A stretch of 64,000 nt of DNA from Burkholderia sp. Ax-1719 (GTDB lineage Bacteria > Pseudomonadota > Gammaproteobacteria > Burkholderiales > Burkholderiaceae), in NCBI RefSeq assembly GCF_011753055.1, contig NZ_VWWJ01000019.1, positions 93,722-157,721 on the forward strand, in the 5' to 3' direction. Under the pieces are notes generated by a model. That model saw only the letters and a list, made by a program, of their open reading frames with translations. It searched no databases and was not told the origin of the DNA. Positions 37,008 through 44,603 of the stretch are shown piece by piece. Each line of letters opens with the position of its first letter. Positions within the stretch are counted from its first letter, which is position 1. Both the position numbers and the translations under genes were made by a program.

Positions 37008-38204
37008 TCATTTTTTCGGCGGCGTCGCGGCGGGTTGCGGCGACGCCCCGAACAGGTTGCGCAGCGCGTCGGCGATACCCTTTGCGGTTTGCCCCGCGCC
37101 CTGCGCCACACCTTGCGCGCTCACTCCGAGCGCCTTCGCAAAACCCGCACGCAATTCGGTCATCAGGTTGTCGTTGAGCCTGAACTTCGGATCGTGCAAA
37201 TCCCCGTCCAGCACGAAATGCAGCGTGATGTCGCCCTTGTGCGACTTGAGCGCGGCGATGGCGGCGCGCGTCGGAATCGACAGGAACGAGTCGAGCGGGT
37301 CGCTGCTTTCGGCCAGTTGCAACTGATGCAGCGTGACGACGCCCGGCGCGTGCAGGCGATAGCCGCGTACCGTGGATGTCAGATCGAGATCGAGCGTGCC
37401 GCCCGTCACATTGGCCTTCGCGCCGGCCTTTTTCAGCAGATACGGATCGAGCATGGTGATATCGATGCCGCGCAAGGTGGTGTGAGTCTGGGAATCCTTG
37501 CTCGCAATGCGGATGGTGCCGTCGAAACTCACGTGGCCGGTGTGCGCCGGGCCTTTGAGCGCGCCCGTGACGCTGACGTGCGTCGGTTCGTCGAGCGCGG
37601 GCAGATGCACGTCGTCGACGCGCGCGCTGGCGTCGCTCACCGTCACGCGCCACGGCGGATTGCTCACGGAGCGGTCGTAGAACACGAAGCTGCCGCGGTC
37701 GAGCACGATGTGGTCGATCTGCTTTTCGGTGGGCAGATCGGTGCTGGTGGAGGTTGCCGAAGCCGATGAAGCCGCCGAAGACGCGCCGCTCGCCGCTTCC
37801 ATCTCGCGACGCAGGTTCGGCAGGATTTCGACCGAGCCGTTCTGACGGCGCAGCACCGTCATCGTGAAGTCGCTGACGTGGATTTCGCGCACGTGCACAT
37901 GATGCGAAAGCAGCGCGCGCAGGTCGGGCGTGATGGTGATGCGCTGCGCGCGCAGCATATCGGCGGTCGGCCAGTTGGGCGGCGGCTTGAGGCGCACATC
38001 GGTGAGTTCGACGGAAGTCAGCCAGAAGGCCACATGAATCTGCGCTGCCGTGCCGATGGGCGCGAGCACCGCTTCCACACGCGCCCTCGCTTCGCGCTGA
38101 AGCAGGTACAGTCCGCCGAACGCGATCACGACCAGCGCCGCGATCACGATCGCGATGATCAGGACGATGCGGGAGGCTGGACGTTTGCGAATCGGCGTCG
38201 ACAT
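37008..38204 (-). CDS. AsmA/DUF748-like membrane-anchored protein
   Basis: A 398-aa protein with one N-terminal transmembrane anchor (residues about 12-34: IVLIIAIVIAALVVIAFGGLY) and a long periplasmic part rich in beta-strand-like segments (for example GALKGPAHTGHVSFDGTIRI, GIDITMLDPYLLKKAGAKANVTGGTLDLDL regions). This is typical of AsmA/DUF748 proteins, related to bridge-like lipid-transfer proteins. A Ser/Ala-rich patch (SGASSAASSASATSTS) interrupts the N-terminal half. The C-terminal 60 residues are Ala/Gly rich and end in Pro/Lys. The role, probably in envelope lipid handling, is inferred from the family only. Confidence 0.75.
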   Translation of the reverse strand: MSTPIRKRPASRIVLIIAIVIAALVVIAFGGLYLLQREARARVEAVLAPIGTAAQIHVAFWLTSVELTDVRLKPPPNWPTADMLRAQRITITPDLRALLSHHVHVREIHVSDFTMTVLRRQNGSVEILPNLRREMEAASGASSAASSASATSTSTDLPTEKQIDHIVLDRGSFVFYDRSVSNPPWRVTVSDASARVDDVHLPALDEPTHVSVTGALKGPAHTGHVSFDGTIRIASKDSQTHTTLRGIDITMLDPYLLKKAGAKANVTGGTLDLDLTSTVRGYRLHAPGVVTLHQLQLAESSDPLDSFLSIPTRAAIAALKSHKGDITLHFVLDGDLHDPKFRLNDNLMTELRAGFAKALGVSAQGVAQGAGQTAKGIADALRNLFGASPQPAATPPKK

Positions 38205-38313
38205 TGCGGAGCACCTCGCGGGGGAGGAAGCGGCTCGAAAAGCATCAGCGTAGCCGCTTCAAGCAACCGCCGTGCCGCGCGCGTCCAGGCGCACTGTGCA
38301 AATGAGCGCGCGC

Positions 38314-38346
38314 AAAAAAAACGGCAGCCCGCAGGGCTGCCGTTTG
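38314..38346 (-). terminator. Terminator of ettA
   Basis: AAACGGCAGCCC and GGGCTGCCGTTT form a 12-bp perfect stem with loop GCA; on the minus strand it is followed by a run of eight T. It lies 25 bases after the ettA stop. Confidence 0.9.
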
Positions 38347-38369
38347 CACAGATGAAGCGAAACGCCGGA

Positions 38370-40034
38370 TTAGCGGCTGATCGGCTTGTAGCGCAGACGC
38401 TTCGGACGCGCAGCTTCTTCGCCCAGGCGCTTGATCTTGTCGGCCTCGTATTCCTGATAGTTGCCGTCGAAGAAGGTGACTTGCGAGTCGCCTTCGAACG
38501 CCAGGATGTGCGTGGCGATACGGTCGAGGAACCAGCGATCGTGGGAAATCACCATCACCGAGCCCGCGAATTCGAGCAGCGCGTCTTCGAGTGCGCGCAG
38601 CGTTTCCACGTCGAGGTCGTTCGACGGTTCGTCCAGCAGCAGGACGTTGCCGCCCGAAATCAGCGTCTTGGCCAGATGCAGACGGCCGCGCTCACCACCC
38701 GACAGATTGCCGACGATCTTTTGCTGATCGCCGCCCTTGAAGTTGAAGCGGCCGATGTACGCGCGCGACGGCGTTTCGTACTTGCCTACCGTCAGCACAT
38801 CCGCACCGCCCGAGATTTCCTCGAACACGGTCTTGTTGGCGGCCAGCGCGTCGCGGCTCTGGTCCACGTACGCGAGCTTGACCGTCGGGCCTTGCACGAT
38901 TTCGCCCGAATCCGGCTGTTCCTTGCCCGTGAGCATGCGGAACAGCGTGGACTTACCCGCGCCGTTCGGCCCGATGATGCCGACGATCGCGCCTGCCGGA
39001 ATTTTGAAGCTCAGATCGTCGATCAGCAGACGATCGCCGTACGACTTGCTGACGTTCTTGAACTCGATGACTTCGTTGCCCAGACGCTCGCCCGCAGGGA
39101 TGAAGATTTCCTGCGTTTCGTTGCGCTTCTGGTAATCCGTGCTGGAGAGTTCCTCGAAGCGCGCGATACGCGCCTTCGACTTCGCCTGACGGCCCTTCGG
39201 GTTCTGGCGCACCCACTCCAGTTCCTTCTTGATCGCCTTCTGACGCGCCGATTCCGTCGCTTCTTCCTGCTTCAGGCGGTCTTCCTTCTGGTCAAGCCAG
39301 CTGGAGTAGTTGCCCTTCCAGGGAATGCCGTGGCCGCGGTCGAGTTCGAGAATCCACTCGGCGGCGTTGTCCAGGAAGTAGCGATCGTGGGTCACGGCGA
39401 CCACGGTGCCCGGGAAGCGCGTGAGGAACTGCTCCAGCCACTCGACCGATTCAGCGTCCAGGTGGTTGGTCGGTTCGTCGAGCAGCAGCATGTCGGGCTT
39501 TTCGAGCAGCAGCTTGCACAGCGCGACGCGGCGCTTTTCACCGCCCGACAGATTGCCGATCTTCGCGTCCCATGCCGGCAGGCGCAGGGCGTCAGCGGCG
39601 ATTTCGATCTGCTGTTCGGCGCTGCCGTCGGTGGTGGCGAGGATCGCTTCGTATTTCGCTTGCTCGGCGGCGAGGGCGTCGAAGTCGGCGTCCGGCTCGG
39701 CGTAAGCGGCGTAGATTTCGTCGAGCTTCTTCTGCGCGCCGAACACGTCGCCCAGACCTTCTTCGACCGCTTCGCGCACGGTCTTTTCCGGATCGAGCTG
39801 CGGTTCCTGCGGCAGATAGCCGATGTTCAGGTTGGGCATCGGCGTGGCTTCGCCTTCGATGTCCTTGTCGACGCCGGCCATGATCTTGATGAGCGTGGAC
39901 TTGCCCGAACCGTTCAGGCCGAGCAGACCGATCTTCGCGCCCGGGAAGAACGACAGCGAGATGTCCTTCAGGATCTGGCGCTTGGGCGGCACGATCTTGC
40001 CGACCCGGTTCATGGTGAAGACGTATTGGGCCAT
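38370..40034 (-). CDS. ettA: Energy-dependent translational throttle protein EttA (ABC-F)
   Basis: A 554-aa soluble ABC-F ATPase that binds the ribosomal E site and gates the first steps of elongation according to ATP/ADP. Two nucleotide-binding domains are present: Walker A GLNGSGKSTLIK with signature LSGGEKRRVAL, and Walker A GPNGAGKSTLFR with signature LSGGERGRLHL. Both Walker B segments (MLLLDEPTNHLD, VLLLDEPSNDLD) are intact. The arm and P-site tether linker between domains (KEDRLKQEEATESARQKAI... region) matches EttA rather than Uup. It is a single-gene unit with its own terminator. Confidence 0.94.
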   Translation of the reverse strand: MAQYVFTMNRVGKIVPPKRQILKDISLSFFPGAKIGLLGLNGSGKSTLIKIMAGVDKDIEGEATPMPNLNIGYLPQEPQLDPEKTVREAVEEGLGDVFGAQKKLDEIYAAYAEPDADFDALAAEQAKYEAILATTDGSAEQQIEIAADALRLPAWDAKIGNLSGGEKRRVALCKLLLEKPDMLLLDEPTNHLDAESVEWLEQFLTRFPGTVVAVTHDRYFLDNAAEWILELDRGHGIPWKGNYSSWLDQKEDRLKQEEATESARQKAIKKELEWVRQNPKGRQAKSKARIARFEELSSTDYQKRNETQEIFIPAGERLGNEVIEFKNVSKSYGDRLLIDDLSFKIPAGAIVGIIGPNGAGKSTLFRMLTGKEQPDSGEIVQGPTVKLAYVDQSRDALAANKTVFEEISGGADVLTVGKYETPSRAYIGRFNFKGGDQQKIVGNLSGGERGRLHLAKTLISGGNVLLLDEPSNDLDVETLRALEDALLEFAGSVMVISHDRWFLDRIATHILAFEGDSQVTFFDGNYQEYEADKIKRLGEEAARPKRLRYKPISR

Positions 40035-40237
40035 GAGAGTGTCTTTGGAGTCTGAAAAACGGGAAAAGGGGGCGGAAACGGTGGCTCGTAACGCGGCGAG
40101 GCCGCGCTCGAGCCAGGTTCAAGCCGCGCGATTGACGCGCCATCGCGCGGGATGCGCAAACCGCTATTGTACGGGGCGCGGGCGGTGGGGGGACGGCGTC
40201 TGGCTATTCGGCTAGCTGGGTGCGTCCGTGTTCGCGC

Positions 40238-40783
40238 TTACGGAGCGCTGCGAACGGGCGCGGTATCGATCGGCTCAACGGCCAGCTTTGCCGTGTAGAT
40301 GCGCTTGAGGCGTTGGCCAGTCCAGATGTAATAGAACTTGCCCTGCTGCGTGTCGTCATCGTTCAATTCCCCGGCGATCACCAATAGACGGCTATCGATC
40401 CGGAAAGCGATGCGGTCCTCGTCGTTGCCCATTACGCCGGCGATCAGCTCGACGTTCGGCAGCGTGTAGGCGGTGCCGGTGTTCTTGTCGAGAATCGCGA
40501 ACATGCGGCAGTCGGTGCCGCATCCCCAGATCGCTACGCGATAGTGTCCGGCGAAGTTGGCGGCCTCCTGAAACTCTTCGTGCAGCACGCTCCAATAGCG
40601 CCGTGTGAAGCGTGTCGTCAGGTGCAGCTTGACGGCGCCGTTTCTGGCTGTGGCCTGCGAAGCCGTCACGGGGAACGCGCCGAAATCAGGCGGCGCGGTC
40701 AGTGGTCTCGCCTGAACGGCCGATGCCTGCGGGAGCAGCGCGCACACCAGCGCATTCACCATCAAAACGCGGAAGATTTTCAT
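40238..40783 (-). CDS. Small secreted protein of unknown function
   Basis: A 181-aa protein with a clear signal peptide (MKIFRVLMVNALVCALLPQA, cleavage probably after SAVQA, residue 25). The mature part contains the pattern FAGHYRVAIWGCGTDCRMFAILDKNTG, where two cysteines three apart could form a disulfide, followed by beta-rich sequence (RIAFRIDSRLLVIAGEL, KFYYIWTGQRLKRIY). Similar small periplasmic proteins with 'NFAGHY...WGCGT.C' are known in proteobacteria but have no assigned role. No partner gene is obvious; ettA lies 203 bp downstream on the same strand. Confidence 0.7.
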   Translation of the reverse strand: MKIFRVLMVNALVCALLPQASAVQARPLTAPPDFGAFPVTASQATARNGAVKLHLTTRFTRRYWSVLHEEFQEAANFAGHYRVAIWGCGTDCRMFAILDKNTGTAYTLPNVELIAGVMGNDEDRIAFRIDSRLLVIAGELNDDDTQQGKFYYIWTGQRLKRIYTAKLAVEPIDTAPVRSAP

Positions 40784-40802
40784 GTCGGGCAGCGTAGGCG
40801 CA

Positions 40803-40829
40803 AAAAAGCCCGCACAGGTGCGGGCTTCG
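40803..40829 (-). terminator. Terminator of ychF
   Basis: AAGCCCGCAC and GTGCGGGCTT form a 10-bp stem with a 2-3-base loop; read on the minus strand it is followed by TTTTGCG. It lies 45 bases after the ychF stop. Confidence 0.8.
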
Positions 40830-40873
40830 GATGTTCGTTGAAGCGAGTCAAGGCGCTGTTGCGCGATGAGTCA

Positions 40874-41968
40874 TCAAACGTTGAACAGGAAGTTCATCAC
40901 GTCGCCGTCGTGCACGATGTATTCCTTGCCTTCGGCGCGCATCTTGCCGGCTTCCTTCGCGCCGGTTTCGCCCTTGTACTGGATGTAGTCGTCGAACGCG
41001 ATGGTCTGCGCGCGGATGAAGCCGCGCTCGAAGTCCGTGTGGATCGCGCCGGCTGCCTGCGGAGCGGTATCGCCCACGTGGATCGTCCACGCGCGCACTT
41101 CCTTCACGCCTGCCGTGAAGTACGTTTGCAGACCGAGCAGACGGAAGCCCGCGCGGATCACGCGGTCGAGGCCCGGCTCTTCCATGCCCATGTCGGCGAG
41201 GAACGCGGCCTTGTCTTCGTCGTCGAGATCGGCGATTTCCGCTTCGATCGCGGCGCACACGGCCACCACCGGCGCACCTTCGGCTTCGGCGTGCTTGCGC
41301 ACGGCGTCGAGGTACGGGTTGTTTTCGAAGCCGTCGTCCTTCACGTTGGCGACGTACATGGTCTTCTTCGCCGTGATCAGGCAGAACGGCTTGAGCAGCG
41401 CCTGTTCGTCTTCGTTCAGGTCGAGCGCGCGAACCGGCTTGGCCTGGTCGAGCTGGGCGCGCACGCGCTCCAGCACGGCGACCAGCTTCGCCGCTTCCTT
41501 GTCGTTACCCGACTTGGCGGCCTTCGAGTAGCGCGTGAGCGACTTTTCGACGGTGCCGAGGTCGGCCAGCGCCAGTTCGGTGTTGATGACTTCGATGTCG
41601 GCGAGCGGATCGACCTTGCCCGCGACGTGAATCACGTTCTCGTCTTCGAAGCAGCGCACGACGTGCGTGATCGCATCGGTTTCGCGGATGTTGGCGAGGA
41701 ACTGGTTGCCCAGACCTTCGCCCTTGCTCGCGCCCGCAACCAGACCGGCGATATCGACGAATTCGACCACAGCCGGCACGACGCGCTCGGGCTTGACGAT
41801 TTCGGAGAGCGCCTTCAGACGCGGATCCGGCACTTCCACGACGCCGACGTTCGGCTCGATCGTGCAGAACGGGTAGTTCTCAGCCGCGATGCCGGCCTTG
41901 GTCAGCGCGTTGAAGAGGGTGGACTTGCCGACGTTAGGCAAGCCGACGATGCCGCATTTGAGGCTCAT
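40874..41968 (-). CDS. ychF: Redox-regulated ATPase YchF (Obg-like)
   Basis: A 364-aa P-loop protein of the Obg family that, unlike its relatives, binds and hydrolyses ATP (OLA1 orthologue). It binds ribosomes and is linked to oxidative-stress responses. The P-loop is GIVGLPNVGKSTLFNAL near the N-terminus, with the G3-type DIAGLVAGASKGEGLGN following. The C-terminal TGS domain ends with IQYKGETGAKEAGKMRAEGKEY and DVMNFLFNV, the highly conserved family ending. It is divergent from the UbiH-type gene at 42315. Confidence 0.96.
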   Translation of the reverse strand: MSLKCGIVGLPNVGKSTLFNALTKAGIAAENYPFCTIEPNVGVVEVPDPRLKALSEIVKPERVVPAVVEFVDIAGLVAGASKGEGLGNQFLANIRETDAITHVVRCFEDENVIHVAGKVDPLADIEVINTELALADLGTVEKSLTRYSKAAKSGNDKEAAKLVAVLERVRAQLDQAKPVRALDLNEDEQALLKPFCLITAKKTMYVANVKDDGFENNPYLDAVRKHAEAEGAPVVAVCAAIEAEIADLDDEDKAAFLADMGMEEPGLDRVIRAGFRLLGLQTYFTAGVKEVRAWTIHVGDTAPQAAGAIHTDFERGFIRAQTIAFDDYIQYKGETGAKEAGKMRAEGKEYIVHDGDVMNFLFNV

Positions 41969-42314
41969 GAAATTCTCTGCATGTCAGGGTGGCGACGTGC
42001 GGCTCGCCGGATTCGGGCGTGAGCTGCGGGGCCGGACCGGCTGGCGCGTTGCGCCGGGCGGGCGGCCGGAGGGCACGAAATTGCACGTCAGGGGCGTGAC
42101 GCGAAGTCACGAAAACCGTAATTGTAACCTCGTCCGTGCGCCGCTTTGGCGATGGCTGTGGCGTCGGACGCAAGCTCGGAAAAGGGCGCGATCTTTCATC
42201 GCCGCCAAAGCCGCTGCGGCAAGCCACCGCGCCCGCTTGTAGTAACGCAAGCGCCGGCCATTGGGCCTGCCCATCCGGCCCTGTCAGACAAGGCCCCACG
42301 GCTATAATGCGCGG
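41969..42314. other. Divergent ychF / ubiH-like intergenic region (346 bp)
   Basis: No gene is supported. A perfect hairpin CGTGAC-GCGAA-GTCACG lies at 42095-42111 and could function in the ychF leader. TTACAAT-like sequence on the minus strand near 42125 is a candidate -10 for ychF. The promoter of the plus-strand gene lies at the far right (42281-42308). Confidence 0.4.
42281..42308 (+). promoter_or_regulatory. Promoter placed for a leaderless mRNA
   Basis: CTGTCA (42281-42286), 16-bp spacer, TATAAT (42303-42308). The expected start site falls on or within a base or two of the A of the ATG at 42315, and no Shine-Dalgarno lies between. Confidence 0.55.
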
Positions 42315-43487
42315 ATGACTGCAAGCAACCAGACCTTTGATGTCGCCGTGATCGGCGGCGGCCTCGTCGGCAAGTCGGCGGCGCTGGCGCTGACCCAGAA
42401 CGGCCTGCGCGTGGCGCTGCTCGCGCAACCTTGCGCGCCGCTGCCGCACGGCGCGGTGTTCGACGCGCGCGTCTATGCTTTCTCGCGCAGCTCCCAGGCG
42501 CTGTTCGAGCGGCTGCGGGTCTGGCAGGCCGTCGACGCCACGCGCCTCACGCCCGTCTACGACATGCGCGTATTCGGCGATGCCGCCGCGGAACTGCATT
42601 TTTCGGCGTATCAGGCTTCGGTTTCGCATCTGGCGTGGATTGCGGAATCGTCGCTGGTCGAGCGCGCGCTCGATTCGGCGCTGCATTTCCAGCCCAATCT
42701 CACCTGGATCGATTCGCGCGCGCAAACGCTCGACATCAATCCGGACGCGGCCGTGATCGGCCTCGCCAACGGCCGCACGATCCAGGCCGATCTGGCCGTG
42801 GGCGCGGACGGCGCGCATTCGTGGGTGCGCGCGCAGATCGGCTCGAAGGTCGATCGGCGCGACTATCGCCAGACCGGCGTGGTGGCCAATTTCCGCGCGG
42901 CGCGTCCGCACGGCGAATGCGCTTACCAGTGGTTCCGTGATGGCGAGATCATCGCGTTGCTGCCGCTGCCCGATCAGCACGTTTCGCTCGTCTGGTCGGC
43001 GCAGGCCGAACACGCCGAAGCACTGCTCAAGCTCGAACCCGAGCAACTCGCCGCCGAAGTCGAACGCGCCACGCAGAACCTGCACGGCGCGCTTGAATGC
43101 GTGACGCCCGCGCGCGGTTTCCCGCTGTCGCTGCAAACCGTCGACAAGCTCATCGCGCCGCGCGTCGCGCTGATCGGCGACGCCGCGCATCTGATCCACC
43201 CGCTGGCGGGGCAGGGCGTCAATCTGGGCCTGCGCGACGTGGCCGCGCTCGTCGACGTGATCGCGAACAAGGAAGCGTTCCGCGATCTCGGCGATACGGT
43301 GCTGCTGCGCCGCTACGAACGCAGCCGCCGCGAGGACATCCAGAAGCTCGTGGTCGCCACTGACGGTCTGCAACGGCTGTTCGCGGTGCCGGGCACGATC
43401 GCGCGTGCGGTGCGCAACACCGGCATGGCCTTCGTCGGCGCGCAGCCGCTGGTCAAGCGCTGGCTGGTCGCCGCCGCCCTCGGCTAG
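42315..43487 (+). CDS. UbiH/UbiF/Coq6-family FAD-dependent hydroxylase
   Basis: A 390-aa flavoprotein monooxygenase of the ubiquinone-ring hydroxylase family. FAD motifs are FDVAVIGGGLVGKSAALAL (GxGxxG), the middle VGADGAHSWVR (DG motif) and ALIGDAAHLIHPLAGQGVNLGLRD (GD motif), all intact. It probably hydroxylates a polyprenylated ring intermediate in the cytoplasmic membrane; which carbon cannot be told from sequence. The ATG at 42315 sits directly at the expected transcription start, suggesting leaderless translation. A small terminator follows at 43507, then dsbC. Confidence 0.88.
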   Translation: MTASNQTFDVAVIGGGLVGKSAALALTQNGLRVALLAQPCAPLPHGAVFDARVYAFSRSSQALFERLRVWQAVDATRLTPVYDMRVFGDAAAELHFSAYQASVSHLAWIAESSLVERALDSALHFQPNLTWIDSRAQTLDINPDAAVIGLANGRTIQADLAVGADGAHSWVRAQIGSKVDRRDYRQTGVVANFRAARPHGECAYQWFRDGEIIALLPLPDQHVSLVWSAQAEHAEALLKLEPEQLAAEVERATQNLHGALECVTPARGFPLSLQTVDKLIAPRVALIGDAAHLIHPLAGQGVNLGLRDVAALVDVIANKEAFRDLGDTVLLRRYERSRREDIQKLVVATDGLQRLFAVPGTIARAVRNTGMAFVGAQPLVKRWLVAAALG

Positions 43488-43506
43488 GCTCGACGCGTAT
43501 CAGCCC

Positions 43507-43526
43507 TGCCCGCGAGGCGGGCATTT
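43507..43526 (+). terminator. Likely terminator after the ubiH-like gene
   Basis: TGCCCGC and GCGGGCA form a 7-bp stem with loop GAG, followed by TTT only; the T-tract is short. Confidence 0.5.
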
Positions 43527-43529
43527 GCG

Positions 43530-43557
43530 TTGCGGCAAGCCCCAGGCGGCTTAGAAT
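43530..43557 (+). promoter_or_regulatory. Possible dsbC promoter
   Basis: TTGCGG (43530-43535), 16-bp spacer, TAGAAT (43552-43557). Start site expected near 43565, with a leader of about 120 nt before dsbC. Confidence 0.35.
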
Positions 43558-43684
43558 GGCGAATCAGGTTGTGCGGGCATCGTGTTCAGTCGCATCGTCA
43601 GTCGCCTTGATCCGAGCCCCAATTTCACCTGGAACGTGTCACGCACCGCGTGTGCGCCGCGTTCCCGAATCAGGAAAGCATTCC

Positions 43685-44416
43685 ATGCAAAAGCGTATCC
43701 GCATTGCCGCGCTGGTCGTCGCGGCGGCCGCCTCGGTGCTTGGCTGCTCGGCGCAGGCCGACCAGACCACCGACAAGATCAAGGCTGCGCTGCAGCAGCG
43801 TCTGGGCGTCGATGCCGGCGATATCAAGGGCATCCAGAAAGCGCCCGTCGCCGGTCTCTACGAGGTGAACCTCGGCACGCAGATCATCTATAGCGATGTG
43901 AACGGCGACTACGTGCTCACCGGCGATCTCGTCGATACCAAAGCGCACCGCAATCTGACCGAAGCGCGTCTGGCCGAACTGAACAAGATCGACTTCGCCA
44001 AGCTGCCGTTCGAAAACGCGGTGAAGGTGGTCAAGGGCAACGGCAAGCGCACCATCGCGGTGTTCTCCGATCCGAACTGCCCGTACTGCCATCAGCTTGA
44101 AACCACGCTCAAGTCGATCGACAACGTGACGGTCTACACCTTCCTGTATCCGGTTCTGTCGGACGATTCGACCGCCAAGGCCAAGTCGATCTGGTGCTCG
44201 ACCGACCGCGCGCAGGCGTGGGAATCGTGGATGGTGGATCGCAAGAAGCCCACGGCTGCGGGCACCTGCAACACCGCCGCGATCGACAGCAACCTGAAGC
44301 TGGGCGCGAAGATGAACGTGACGGGCACGCCCACCGTGATTCTGGCCGATGGCCGCCGGTTGCCGGGCGCGGTCAGCGCCGACCGGCTCGAAAGCGAGCT
44401 GAGCGCCGCGCACTGA
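43685..44416 (+). CDS. dsbC: Disulfide isomerase DsbC
   Basis: A 243-aa periplasmic thiol:disulfide isomerase that corrects wrong disulfides. It has a signal peptide (to about residue 26), an N-terminal dimerisation domain (IKAALQQRLGVDAGDIKGIQKAP region) and a thioredoxin domain with active site CPYC in FSDPNCPYCHQLE. The cis-Pro is in NVTGTPTVILADGRRLPG. The signal contains ASVLGCSA, close to a lipobox, so membrane anchoring by lipidation is a minor possibility. The ATG at 43685 has AGGAAAG upstream; the open frame further upstream lacks homology. Confidence 0.93.
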   Translation: MQKRIRIAALVVAAAASVLGCSAQADQTTDKIKAALQQRLGVDAGDIKGIQKAPVAGLYEVNLGTQIIYSDVNGDYVLTGDLVDTKAHRNLTEARLAELNKIDFAKLPFENAVKVVKGNGKRTIAVFSDPNCPYCHQLETTLKSIDNVTVYTFLYPVLSDDSTAKAKSIWCSTDRAQAWESWMVDRKKPTAAGTCNTAAIDSNLKLGAKMNVTGTPTVILADGRRLPGAVSADRLESELSAAH

Positions 44417-44433
44417 CGCTTCGCCCGAATCCG

Positions 44434-44463
44434 CCGGCCGCTTTCGCGGCCGGTGCTTTTTTG
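44434..44463 (+). terminator. Terminator of dsbC
   Basis: CCGGCCGC and GCGGCCGG form an 8-bp stem with loop TTTC, followed by TGCTTTTTTG. Confidence 0.85.
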
Positions 44464-44603
44464 TCCGCCGGATTTTTTGTCCCGCATCTGTTCCGAATAT
44501 CTGTCCCAGTTCGCTTGCCCCGCGCGCGCCACGAGCACCACGCCCAGCGAGCGATGGACATACCGCTTACCGAAGCTCACCGAACCGCCACCGAACTCCG
44601 CCG

